From: Gymnopus androsaceus JB14
Lineage: Eukaryota > Basidiomycota > Agaricomycetes > Agaricales > Omphalotaceae
DNA length: 64,000 nt
Direction: 5' to 3'
Assembly (NCBI GenBank): GCA_009733575.1
Contig: ML769426.1
Coordinates: forward strand, 62,001-126,000
Shown here: piece by piece, positions 13,001 to 24,249 of the stretch
Layout: every line of letters begins with the position of its first letter
How positions within the stretch are numbered: position 1 is the stretch's first letter
Position numbers and translations under genes: made by a program
The notes under the pieces: model-generated
What the model saw: the letters and a program-made list of their open reading frames with translations, nothing else
What the model was told of the DNA's origin: nothing
Databases searched by the model: none

Positions 13001-14451
13001 TCACAACGATGAGTTATATGAGGGATTCTGCTTGGTATTGTACTGCATCCCAATTTCTTGACCGTGGTGCGTATTGTACTCCGCCAAAATCCAACTGGAA
13101 GGGACAAAGTTCCAGGTGAACATTGCAATCGTAACCATTGTAGCATCGAATAGATCTAGTAAGTAAATCGTCAGCTGAAAATCCGTGCCTCAAGCAAATG
13201 ATTTTCTTTCTTACCGAATGCCCATTGCGTGTGAATTACTGTACCGTTCCATCCACCCGACAATTCAACAACTCGAAATATAGCACTTGAGGAGGAAGCC
13301 TTAGAATATTGTGTAGAGAGAATGAATAACTAGGATGGACATACCGAATAAACAGGCACGTCGTCGATAAACATACGGCATAAAGACCAATTCTCCTTCT
13401 TTTATCCATGGCACCAGTCTTGTCTCCTGCTTCCTGTCGGAAAGGCTTGTCGATGTTGAAGCAGTACATAAACTCCAATGCAATTATCGAGAAAACAATA
13501 AGGATAACTATTCATCAGAGCAGCATTTTAGCCTCAGTTAAACTCGGTCGTGTCTTTAAAAAAATCGTACCTAGTTGGGTTATAATACCGGCCAACATGA
13601 CATGCGTTCCCTGCATTTTTTTTCGAATATAAGAGTCTGTTCAAGATTTGGGAGGTCAGTTCAAATACTCACAAGATTGGTGGCTGAGTCGGTCGTAGCA
13701 CTTGATGCTATTCCACCTATACATAAACACATCATCGGACTGTCTATATGGTATATTCGAGTCTGCTCACCTCCTATGGCCTGGATCACTAAGGATACGA
13801 CATCCTACATATTCAAACACATAAGAAACCTTGATTCGCAGCTGTAGCTTCGAGGGACCTACACAAGTGAGGAAGATCCTTGAATCTGTAAGACAAGCAC
13901 AACAATCAGCCTGAAAAATCTTGCAATACAAAGCAAGAAAGCTTCTCACACAAACGAGGTCTGAACCGACTAAACTGAGGCCCCAGCAACTGAACGAGTC
14001 GTCCAAAGATGATGAAATGAGATCCCAAAAGTGGAGTAGGCGAAATGATAAGACAGGCAATTCTACGAACCCAATAATCAGTATACAATGCAACGCATCC
14101 AACCAAAAAACAGCGAGAACACTTACTGTATCGTGAAAGGATCACTGGCCAATATGTTTTGATTCGACCACAATCGTGCTGACCATCCGAGGATTTCACC
14201 ACACCCAGCAAGAACTGCAGTGGGTAGAATAAACCAATGGCGCGAGATCAGTGCATGGACGAGGTGTATAACTGAAGTACCGTGTAAGCTTTTATCAAAT
14301 TGCAGACAGTATAGAAGAACTTACGAGTGGAAACCCCAAATAAAACCACAAACATGATACAGATCCATAACGTAGGAATATATCCATATGGACTCAAGTC
14401 AGCATTTACGTTGGAGCCTGAATCCCGAAGTGTGAGCACCGTTGAATTCAT
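13001..14451 (-). CDS. RTA1-like seven-helix membrane protein
   Basis: About nine short exons splice in frame. Exon 1 (14325-14451) gives SPYGYIPTLWICIMFVVL and exon 2 (14127-14271) gives AVLAGCGEILGWSARLWS. Next come PLLGSHFIIFGRLVQLLG, a short DVVSLVIQAIGGGIAS exon, GTHVMLAGIITQ, and FSIIALEFMY. The penultimate exon has LFIR joined to AIFRVVELSGGWNG, and the last reads DLFDATMVTIAMFTWNF. This is the fungal lipid-translocating-exporter/RTA1 family, plasma-membrane or vacuolar proteins linked to sterol, sphingoid-base and azole stress. The stop is at 13001-13003 (minus-strand TGA). All introns are 45-70 bases with GT-AG ends, and no frameshift was found. Confidence 0.85.
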
Positions 14452-15546
14452 TAAAAGGTATTCAAAAAGGTGATTAGAAGAGAGAAGAAAGAAAAGGAGA
14501 TACTCTTCTTACCTGACCAATCTAGTTCTTATAGTTACCGCTGTACCAGTACGACTGATAAAAATCTACCGTTTAAGTCAGGTACAACTGATAAAAATCT
14601 ATCGCCGCCGTCACGACAATTCACGCAGCGTTTTTGAGACAGCATGTAATGATGCTACGCATTGTCGCGCAATGCGGTTCTTGGCACAAAAAAGTAAAGT
14701 TACGGTGACATAGCCCGTCACTACTGAAGCTTTCTTGAAGATTAGAATCATTCATGTGTATTCGGTAATCGGTTAAACCAAACTTTAGTGACAAACCGTG
14801 ACGGGCGTTGCTTTCCTCGCCGAGATTATGCGCAGCGAATGGCACTTTGAAACACTTGCACAACGGGCTCCGGAGATCTATGTAGCAAGTTGAGCATACA
14901 GTCGTACATTTCCCGAAAAGCCGGGTATCCCAAAGAGGAATGGGCAAAGCCTGCAAGCGCAGGAGAGGCAGGCTTGTCATTAGTATGAGTGACCAAGGAA
15001 AGGATCAGACAAGATAGGACGCAGAACCTCAAAAAGTAAATTGAATGAAATTAAAAAACAGAGCTGAAATACTTTGAGCGTAGCCTGTCAATTCAGCATC
15101 AAGTTCTGTAGGGAATCGGAAGGCGGAATTTAACGCAAAAGAACTTGTAGTGGGCATTTGAGATATTCCGTTCTTTTGGTTATCGTCCGAAGTAACCTGT
15201 TTGTGGCAGATCAAATGTCGATAGTCTTCAAGTTCTAGAACGATTGGAGTAGCTGGATGAACAGCATATCTGCGGCAAGGAAGATGGGATGTGGGGAGCT
15301 CAAGAGGAACTTGAGCTTGAAACGCTGCAGGAGGTCCATGCCGCTTTATTCGTCGGCCATTGGAAAGGGAGCCTTCTGAAACCTCATCCTAGAGGTAAAC
15401 GATCAGGTCCGGCTAGAGCCTATCGTCCGCCAAAGATTATTCGGTTCCAAAGTCGTTCCAGCGAGTTGCCAAAGTCACGGACGCAAGTAAGCGCTGTGAA
15501 GGGCAGCGCCAGCGCTTAACATCATCGGGCTCTTCTCGAAACGTTC
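14452..15546. other. Intergenic, nothing recognised
   Basis: This separates the divergent RTA1-like and RF-1-like genes. A short imperfect duplication of an ACTGATAAAAATCTA block lies near 14552 and 14586. Open frames at 14826-15032 (minus) and 15289-15519 (plus) have no recognisable features. Confidence 0.4.
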
Positions 15547-16205
15547 ATGTTCAAATTCCCTTTGTCTATTATCACATTTCAATCTCGAAGACTTCTGAGT
15601 ACCGGTTCCGTCCCATCCATAGGCTTCCTTCCAACCCCGCCTTCCCTCCCCTATCCTCCAAGGACCGGCAGATTGGGCAGAGGCGCGAAAATGGGTGGAT
15701 CAATTCAAGAATTGTGAGGGTATTCCAAAATCATCCGACGGGATTGAGTTTAGCTTTTCGAGGAGTTCAGGGCCTGGAGGGCAGGTGAGCTGAACTTGGC
15801 GTTTTAACTGTTGGCTCCGTGTATGGTTCTTAATACTTGGGATAGAACGTGAACAAAGTCAACACAAAAGCAACTCTACGGTGCTCCGTAAACGCGTACT
15901 GGATACCTTTATGGGCTCGAGATGGGATTATGACTTCGCCACACTACGTCTCATCAACCCACTCCATCCTCATCACATCAACCGTGTATCGTTCCCAGTC
16001 GCAGAATGTGCAGGATTGTCTGCATAAGCTGCAAGCTCTCCTCCTCTCAATCGCCTCTAAACCTATCCGAAACCCAACTTCTGATGAAACCAAGAAGCGC
16101 GTCGAAGGGTATGAGAAAGCGCAGAAAGAAAGGAATAGAAAGGAAAAGGCTCATCGGAGTTCTGTGAAGCAGTCCAGAGGGAAGGGGAAAGGGGGCTATG
16201 ATTAA
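15547..16205 (+). CDS. Organellar class I release-factor-like (RF-1/GGQ) protein, frame break near start
   Basis: From about 15655 the frame reads PADWAEARKWVDQFKN, then FSFSRSSGPGGQ at the exon end (15784). After a 61-base intron (15785-15845) it continues NVNKVNTKATLR. GGQ followed by N-x-x-x-T-K-A is the peptidyl-tRNA hydrolase signature of mitochondrial ICT1/mtRF-R type factors, which rescue stalled mitoribosomes. The basic C-terminus (KRVEGYEKAQKERNRKEK) fits. ATG 15547 opens a plausible mitochondrial presequence (FQSRRLLST), but it is one frame off the catalytic part. An extra C in the run at about 15648-15651 would account for that; a different first exon is the alternative. Confidence 0.7.
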
Positions 16206-17171
16206 TGGGAAGCAAGAGAAAGGTTTTGACTGAACCGGAATTATGCATCTAGCATCAAGCTGGTAAGTCCAACATTTATTATATTTTTCCGAGTAGTTTA
16301 CATGATTGCCAAGGAAGGAAGAGGTCCGAGTGCTGAAAGTCCAAAGCTTTTGGTGTGCCGGGCGTTGGCGACAACATTTATACGAGACGAATGTACTAGA
16401 GCCATGTCTCACATAGCAGTCTCACATAGCACGACCGATAAATCTGGCTTGGTCTCTATGATGATCGTACATGCGAGAATCGAGCTATGTTCCCTTCCTC
16501 GCTTCTCCTCTTCTATCGCTTCTCTGCTACGTCGACCTTTCACAAACAAGCGCTTTTGATTCGCAGCAGCATGAGGTCTTCTGACTCCCCACCCCTTTGC
16601 ACCTGGACGAGCAATCTTCCGACAAATTCCTCGGTTAGAGCTTTGCGAGAGCCTGCCTACGGGAGACAAAGCTTGCACACTTGCACACATATACGACAAA
16701 TAAACGAGCACGAACTTTATTTATCCAATACATTCTTCTGGCAACATGATACGAAACGTTTAGTGTTCACGTTCAAAGTTCAGTACCTGCCAAACACCAC
16801 AAGTCCTGTCCTACCTCTCGCGTTAGTTTTGATCTCGTCCTGAGTCGGCATTGACCCATACTTTCATACCTGGTCACCGCGCGGGCCATGCCCAACCAAA
16901 CCCAACGTCTATTCAAGTCAAACTTGCTTAGACCCTACTGCTCTGAGCTTTATCGGCACGTGTTGTTGCGAGCTTGTCCTTACAGCAGGAGCGCCAGAGA
17001 TAACGGTGCTTGCCACACTGGAACCGGCGTTAAGCACTTGGACCATGCCGTGTAATAGACCTTCTCCTTCCCACTTCACTCCAACTTAAGGTTTACTTCT
17101 TTATTTGATGTCGTCTAGATATTCACTTCCATGCCTTTATCTCACAGACGACTTTCGATAAGGCTTGTGAA
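16206..17171. other. Intergenic, permease promoter
   Basis: No gene is recognised. The right end includes the promoter of permease copy A; a GATATTC/TCTAGATATTC block just upstream of the ATG is shared with copy B. Confidence 0.4.
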
Positions 17172-18979
17172 ATGGCCCCCAACCAGCAAAGCAGGTCAGA
17201 AAAGAAAGAGTTGAACGACGATGTATCTGTACTCAACGATGGGGTCCTTTTGGAGCATCTGGGAAAGAAAGAGCAGCTGAAAGTATGTACCAACTATGAT
17301 ACCTGGATTATAACATTTGTTGACTACTTCACAGAGAATTTTTGGCTTCGTTACCATCCTAGCTTTATCCAGTACTATACTCAACTCTTGGGAGTCCATA
17401 TGCGGGTTCGTACGGTGACGCTGGCTGATATAAATGTATTTAAATGATTTCCCAGTATTTTAGCTGCTGGTTTCTTCAATGGCGGCCCCGTTTCCCTTAT
17501 TTATGGCATGCTTCTCGTCATATCCGGATCCTTGGCACTAGCTGCGAGTTTAGCGGAGATGGCCTCTATGTGCCCCATAGCAGGAGCCCAGTATCATTGG
17601 ACTTTCATTCTTGCACCTCGAAGATGGGCTAATTTCATCACATGGATGCAAGGTCAGTGCTTCCACCCCTATCCATGAGACTAAGTAACATCCTCCATAG
17701 GCTGGATTACCGTTTTTGCCTGGCAAGCTGGGGTAACCAGTGCCACATATCTCGTGGCTACTGCAATCCAAGGATTGATGATATTCAATTATCCCAGCTA
17801 CGCGGCAGACCCTAAACGATGGCATGCCACCTTACTCATGTGGGCGGTTATGCTCATTTGCTATGTCGTCAACGTCTTTGCCGTCAAGCTCCTCCCGATT
17901 ATTGAACTTCTTGGTGGTATTCTTCATCTCGTATTACTCGTTGCGCTCCTGGTACCGCTCGTCGTGCTTGCGCCTCGCAGCACCAACGAATTTGTGTGGA
18001 CAGAATTAGTGAATCAGAGCGGAGGCTACAGTGATGGCGTCTCGTGGTGCATTGGCTTGCTCACCGCTGCCTACAGCTTCTCTGGCTTCGATGGTGCCAT
18101 CCATATGAGTGAAGAGGTACGCCATGCTGCGACCGCAGTCCCAAAGATCATCGTACTCTCAGTCGTTATCAACTGCCGTACTCGCTTTCGGTTTCGTGGT
18201 TGGCCTTTTATACTCTGTCGGAAACATTCAGAATGCTCTGAACACGCCAACGGGTTTCCCTATCATCGAAATCTTCTACCAGGCCACTGGGTCGACCAAA
18301 GCAGCGACTGCGATGATGTCTGGCATTATCCTCGCATTTTTTTGTGGAGGTTTGGGTATTGTTGCCTCCGTGTCCCGGCTGACTTGGGCATTTTCTCGGG
18401 ACGGTGGATTGCCTTTTTCTCCCTTCTTCGCCTATGTATGTACACATCCGGAACTTCATGCGATTATACTGACCCTTGGTCTAGGTTAACCCGCACTATC
18501 AGGTCCCTGTCCGATCAATTGGTCTCGTCGTTGTGGTCGTAATGCTGCTCTCTTTGATCAACATCGCTTCCACTGTTGCCCTCAATGCCGTCGTCTCCCT
18601 TACAACTCTCGCTCTATACTTCTCGTACCTTATCCCCATCAGTCTGCTGTTACTCAAACGTATCAGGAAGGAACATATTGATTTTGGTCCCTTCACCCTA
18701 GGCAGGTTTGGGTTTCTAGTCAACCTCTATTCCATCGTTTATGGCATTTTCATCGTCATCTTTCTCCCTTTCCCGCCATCCCTTCCTGTCACTGGAACAA
18801 CGATGAACTATGCCGGGCCAGTGTTCGGGGCGATTTTGCTTTTTGCACTTGGGGATTGGGTGGTGAGAGGACGAAAGCAGTTCCGTGGTCCTGTCAGGGA
18901 AGTCGACGAATCAGAGATTGAGGTGAAAAAGGAGGGAATGGCGGGGGCAGAAAAGATCGACCAACTATATAAGCTCTAA
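17172..18979 (+). CDS. APC-family amino-acid/choline permease, copy A, frameshifted
   Basis: Five exons parallel copy B: 17172-17282, 17335-17405, 17456-17652, 17701-18435 and 18485-18979. The protein has a hydrophilic N-terminus, then hydrophobic helices with NGGPVSLIYGM, AEMASMCPIAGAQYHW and SFSGFDGAIHMSEE, typical of the eukaryotic GABA/choline permease group of the APC superfamily. It imports small amines or amino acids at the plasma membrane. One extra T near 18174 (AACTGCCGTA versus AACGCTGTA in copy B) breaks the frame inside exon 4. Downstream similarity resumes at VLAFGFVVGLLYSVGN. Without that base it would encode about 535 residues. It is the upstream member of a tandem duplication. 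Confidence 0.8.
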
Positions 18980-19687
18980 TTACCTGGAGAGCGGTCGGTG
19001 AAGTATCAGTATCTAAACACCTAATCCAGATTATTGTCGACCCTTGATCTGCTTTCAGCTTGGTGCGCGAACAAAGAAGCAAGGAAGAAGTTAAACATTA
19101 GTTTCTCGACACTTGTGCCGACCCACAGACAAGTGACGAGAACAAAGTATGTATCTTGATCGTGGATAATTCCGAAGCTTAGATTTATTGCAGCAGCGAA
19201 AACTCCGACGCGAATTCATCCCAGCTTCGCTTTGTCGATCGTAGTTGTAATCCATTCGTAAGACGAGTTCAGTTCATTTCACGATCTTCCCGAGTTCATT
19301 CAATTTTGAGCATACAGTGCCACTTATCGATGAAGCTCCGGAAATCTCGGTGTAGGAACTCTTCCAACTGCTGACGCCAGTTTCCGCTTTTATGTACCAC
19401 ATCCCGAGTCCTCGAGCCAAATTATCGTTGTCTTCACAGTCCATTAGGCATGGCACGCCCAAGATGACATTTCGAATGAGAAAGAAATCGATACAAAAGA
19501 TAGGCTCAATTCAGAGTGATCAACCAGAAGGTGGAGAAGACAGCGCGCACGTGAAGATAAGAAGGAAGGAAGTGTATTACGCGGCACGCGTTTTCTAGAT
19601 AGAAACGCGCATTCATTTTGCTTCTTCCACACTACTAATGCTGTCTAGATATTCCACGTTTTGTCTCACGTCCGATAAGCCCTTGAA
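18980..19687. other. Intergenic spacer of the permease tandem pair
   Basis: Sequence near 19200-19260 (CCAGCTTCGCTTTGTCGATCG) is repeated in diverged form near 21730 downstream of copy B. The duplicated unit therefore included the 3' flank. No gene is seen. Confidence 0.5.
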
Positions 19688-21511
19688 ATGGCCTCCAACC
19701 ACCAGCAAAGCAGGTCAGAAAAGAAAGAGTTGAGCGACGATGCGTCTGCCAGTGAAATCAACGATGGGATCCTTTTGGAACATTTGGGGAAAAAATCGCA
19801 GCTCAAAGTATGTGCCAACTGCGATACCCAGAATATAACATTGGCTCAATACTTTACAGAGAATTTTCGGCTTCTTAGCAATGCTAGGTTTCTCCAGCAC
19901 TATACTTAGCTCCTGGGAGTCCATATGCAGGTTGGTATGAGTGCACTGGCGGATATAAATATATTTAATGCTTTTCCAGTGTTTTATCTGCTGGTTTCTT
20001 CAATGGCGGCCCCGTTTCCCTTATATATGGCATGCTTCTCGCAATATCCGGATCCTTGGCATTAGCTGCAAGTTTGGCGGAGATGGCCTCCATATGTCCC
20101 ATAGCAGGAGCCCAGTATCACTGGACTTATATATTTGCACCTCGAAAATGGGCAAATTTCGTCACATGGATGCAAGGTCAGTTCAAATCGAAGCCACGAA
20201 CAAACATTATTGAAGATGTCCCGTAGGATGGATCACCGTCTTTGCCTGGCAAGCTGGGGTGACCAGTACCGCATATGTCACAGCTGCTGAAATTCAAGGA
20301 TTGATGATATTTAATTACCCCAGCTATGCGGCAGACCCCAAGCGATGGCATGCCACCTTACTCATGTGGGCAGTTATGCTCGTTTGCTTCAGCGTCAATG
20401 TCTTTGCTATCAAGCTCCTCCCGATTATTGAGATTCTTGTTGGTATCCTCCATCTCGCGTTCTTCATTGCGCTCCTGGTACCTCTCGTGGTGCTTTCACC
20501 TCGTAGCACCAGCGAGTTTGTGTGGACAGAATTAGTGAACGAGAGTGGAGGCTACAGTAATGGCATCTCGTGGTGCGTTGGCCTGATCACCGTTGCCTAC
20601 AGCTTCTCTGGCTTTGATGGCGCCATCCATATGAGTGAAGAGGTACGCCATGCTGCGACCGCAGTGCCAAAGATTATCGTACTCTCAGTCGTTATCAACG
20701 CTGTACTGGCTTTCGGTTTCGTGATTGGCCTTTTATACTCTGTCGGAAACGTCCAGAATGCTCTGAATACGCCAACGGGATTCCCCATCATCGAAATCTT
20801 CTACCAGGCCACTGGGTCGGCCAAGGCAGCGACTGCGATGATGGCTGCCCTCATCATTGCCTTTTTTTGTTGCACTCTTGGTATGGTTGCCTCCGTGTCC
20901 CGGCTGACTTGGGCATTTTCTCGGGACGGTGGATTGCCTTTTTCCCCCTTCTTCGCTTATGTATGTACACCTCCAAACCTTTATGAGATACAAGTGCATA
21001 CTGACGCTTGGTCTAGGTTAGCCCACACTACAATGTCCCTGTCCGATCAATTTGTTTCGTCGTTGTGGCCGTTATGCTCCTCTCTTTAATCAACATTGCT
21101 TCCACTATTGCCCTCGATGCCATTCTTTCCCTTAACATCCTCGCACTATACCTCTCATACCTTATCCCCATCGGCCTATTGTTATTCAAACGCTTCAGGA
21201 AGGAACAGATTGATTTTGGTCCCTTCACCCTAGGCCGGTTTGGATGGCTCATCAACCTGTATGCCATCGTTTATGGCGTCTTTATCTACATCTTTCTCCC
21301 TTTCCCGCCGTCCGTTCCTGTCACTGGAACAACCATGAATTATGGCGGACCAGTGTTTGGGGGGGTTTTGCTTTTTGCGCTTGGGGATTGGGTGGTGAGA
21401 GGACGAAAGCAGTTCCATGGTCCTGTTAGGGAGGTCAATGACTCGGAGAATAAAGTGAAAGATGAAGGAATGGCGGGTGCAGGAGACAGCGGACAACTAG
21501 ATAAGCTTTAA
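19688..21511 (+). CDS. APC-family amino-acid/choline permease, copy B, intact
   Basis: Exons 19688-19807, 19860-19930, 19980-20176, 20227-20960 and 21017-21511 join in frame to 538 residues. All introns are 48-56 bases with GT-AG ends. Exon 2 reads RIFGFLAMLGFSSTILSSW, the first transmembrane helix. Later segments include NGGPVSLIYGM, AGAQYHWTYIFAPRKWA, FSGFDGAIHMSEEVRHA, TPTGFPIIEIFYQATGS and VSRLTWAFSRDGGLPFS. About 12 hydrophobic helices are visible. The length and motifs fit fungal APC permeases for GABA, choline or related amines; the substrate cannot be read from sequence. Identity with copy A is high throughout. Confidence 0.9.
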
Positions 21512-22235
21512 GCGCCTACCAGAAGTCACTGTCTTTTGAGCCAATTAAACAAGTAGATATTTAAACACCCGTCGCTTGCCTTTGGATTGGCGCACTTATC
21601 CAAAAAGGACGGAAGGAAGGAGGATATATCCAATATTTACGATGCATTGTTTGGACATACGAGAATCAATCTTAACAGTGGAAGATTTTGAAGCCTGGAT
21701 TTCTCAGATCAACGCGAATCCATCCCCAGCTTCACTTCGTCGATCGCAAACATCATCTCCTCATAAGACAATGGGCTGAATCCGATCTCAACAGTCTTTC
21801 TCTCGGGAAAGGTCGTGGCTTTAGTCTCCTAATGCATCTCAATGTTCATTCCAGCTTATGCAGCTTCGAGCTTGGATCGAATCACATACAGGGAAGCATG
21901 ATGTCAGCTGCACCACTCTCTTAGGAATGGTCGAACTTACTTTTAACAGCAATTGAACAGCTAGGTGTTCGGTTCCAGTAGTCATGGCTATATTCCAATT
22001 CACAGATCTAATACGCCACATCCACCAACAGTTGTCTAACAGCGTACAATGGCCGTCGATGGAAATAAGTGACCAGGGCTCGTCAGCTGTACAGAAGATA
22101 AAACTGCCATATAAATACACCAGTCCCAATCGTATCTGAATCCAAATTTCTGGTCTTTCTCCCTGCATCATTTCACCGTCTACGCAGTAGCAGCTTGCTC
22201 ATTGCGATCTACGGACTACTCTACTGAGCTGCACA
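21512..22235. other. Intergenic, nothing recognised
   Basis: This holds the 3' flank of permease copy B and the promoter of the next small gene. No coding signal is seen. Confidence 0.4.
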
Positions 22236-22759
22236 ATGAGTGCGCTTAGTGGGGATGATGACTATGGTGCATCAGAGGCACGGGGGCGTCGACGGAGCCG
22301 CCCAGAACATCAGCGCCCTAAGATCCGTCACTGTTCACGATGCTTGCATTCAAGCGATTCAGAGCCTTCCGAGGATGAGGTGAGCTTCCTCAAAATTTAC
22401 ACTCGCTCTCTCGTTTGCTGACATTGGCTAGGCTACTCCCTCCCAAAGGCGTAATGTAACATTTGCTCTGCCTCGAGGTTCACCGGGCCATACTACCACG
22501 ATCTCCGGTGGTATGTTGAGCAGCGTCGGTGGCTCTCAAAGCATCAGTACTACAAATCACCATACCGATACTTATTCTAATGGTCTTATCAATGTCTCCA
22601 ATGTTCATATTCACATTAACATTGGGAATTCCAAAGCCTGGGTACTTTCTGTGTATGTAGTATCTATCGACCTCTATTGTTTTCTGCTTACCCTGTACTA
22701 CTTATCTATCCAGCGGTTTATTTGGCGGCGGTGATTCCATGTTCATGAGATGTACCTGA
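22236..22759 (+). CDS. 136-aa protein, unknown function
   Basis: Three exons (22236-22379, 22432-22652, 22714-22759) give an in-frame 136-residue product. The N-terminus is charged, with a HCSRCLHSSDSE segment followed by EPSEDE. The middle is Thr/Ser/Gly-rich (TTTISGG, SVGGSQSISTT). Then comes LINVSNVHIHINIGN, an alternating-hydrophobic beta-like stretch, and a Gly-rich end (GLFGGGD). Introns are GTGAGC...CTAG and GTATGT...CCAG. There is no signal peptide or recognised domain. The clean splicing and composition are the support. Confidence 0.6.
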
Positions 22760-23376
22760 TACGGACTCTCGGCGGCGCGTGTTCTTGGCTTTCACTGTGA
22801 CTCGTCATGTTTTTTTCGTTGAACGAAGAGAACATAATTTATGTAAAACTCATACTATAGTCTCACCTTTAATACTTTCTATTCCCATTGCAGACGCGCC
22901 TCTTGCCAATGATTTTCTCGCGCCCTCGATTACTTGCATCTACCTTCAGCCTTCATTCCTCCTGAGTCCTCCCGCTACCTATTCCTTGTGATGCTTTGAG
23001 ATAACGCCTGGTTCCGATATTTATTATTATCATTATGCTCTTCCTTGTTTCCATGTTTGCCTATCTGCTGTCGAATTCATCTACATCTCTCATTACTCTA
23101 GAATACATGTGCAAAATACTGGTCTTCTCAGCTCTTTATTGACAGCAATGAGTTCTAGCTCCCCATTTTGCTAATGTCAAATGCAACAAAATCTTGAAGT
23201 ACGGTCAAAGCTAGCTTGACCTGCAGCCAGGCTTGCACACTTCTCCTCATTGTAACCAAACAAATTGGCCCATCCCTCTCCTCAATTCCTCCTAATTCTT
23301 CCACCTCTCATCTGATTTCAAGTTTCATTGTCATCACTTTGGTTGATTCTATGATGTAAAAAGCCTTAACAAGGTA
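22760..23376. other. Intergenic, nothing recognised
   Basis: Gene-free sequence between the 136-aa gene and the tRNA. Confidence 0.4.
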
Positions 23377-23471
23377 TCCAATGTGGTGTAGTGGCCAACA
23401 TTGCTGTCTTTCATTAGCTGTGGGCTTTACATGTATGCACAGCAGCCCGGGGTTCGATTCCCCGCATTGGA
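23377..23471 (+). tRNA. tRNA-Glu (TTC) with 24-base intron
   Basis: The acceptor stem TCCAATG pairs with CATTGGA. The D arm is GTGTAGTGG and the T arm is GGGGTTCGATTCCCC. The anticodon stem GCTGT/ACAGC encloses the loop CTTTCA...C with anticodon TTC. A canonical intron (23414-23437) follows position 37. Removing it leaves 71 bases, the normal size for eukaryotic tRNA-Glu. Confidence 0.92.
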
Positions 23472-23646
23472 AGTTTGAAGGTTGTCGGAGGTGGTTTCTT
23501 TATTTTTTCGCTTTTCAAGTTTACTAAGTGCGGTGTCACAATGGAAGTAGCTGAATTCGAAGGTAATTAAAAGTTGCGGATAAGTATTTGTTCTCCGCAC
23601 TAGAGTTAGATGCTTCGGACTTTTCAAAGTTGTTGAACTTTCATTA

Positions 23647-23779
23647 CAGCTGTTTCGAAAAACGGAGGCCAACTCCAAAAATCCTGAAGTGACGAAAGCA
23701 GTTCAGTTTTGGTAAGGCTTTTAGGTGAATGAATTGAAGTGAGGAGCAACTGAGGTGCCTCCGTTTTTCGAAACAGCTG
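23647..23779. mobile_element. Candidate MITE with 23-bp perfect inverted ends and TA flanks
   Basis: The ends CAGCTGTTTCGAAAAACGG and CCGTTTTTCGAAACAGCTG are perfect inverted repeats; the match runs 26 bases if the flanking TA and one more base are counted. The interior is about 87 bases. TA lies immediately outside both ends (23645-23646 and 23780-23781), as in Tc1/mariner-type insertions. There is no coding capacity. Confidence 0.5.
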
Positions 23780-24249
23780 TAAGCTCGCCACAATGAACGT
23801 TGGCTGGACCTGTGAAAAGTAAAAAGCCTCGAGGTACACACTGGTGTTGCCACCTAGAAATCCGACTCCGATTCGGAATATCAAGCAAAATAATTCGTAA
23901 AGCGTTGTTGAATCATTTGGCATGCACATTGGTTCCCACCAATGTATATGTCGACACAAACGAGCGTCGGGAACACAGATGGATGGTAAACTGAGACCGA
24001 GGTCAACGTTAACGTTAGCATCCACGTTCGGGGTACAGTAGGATTCGAACCGCTTTTTTTTGAACAAAAAAGTTTATTTGACTTTTTAGCATGGTGCGAC
24101 ATATACTCAACTGTAACGTTAAATAACGACTTCGGAATGCATAAACGATACATTTGAATGATAATGATGATAGATACTATACAAAAAATAACAGCGTCAC
24201 CGACAGACTAAAGCGACTAGTGGCTAATGTTGAACGGCCATCCCCTCGC
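23780..24249. other. Intergenic, nothing recognised
   Basis: This lies between the MITE candidate and the 3' end of the NAD kinase gene. No gene is seen. Confidence 0.4.
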
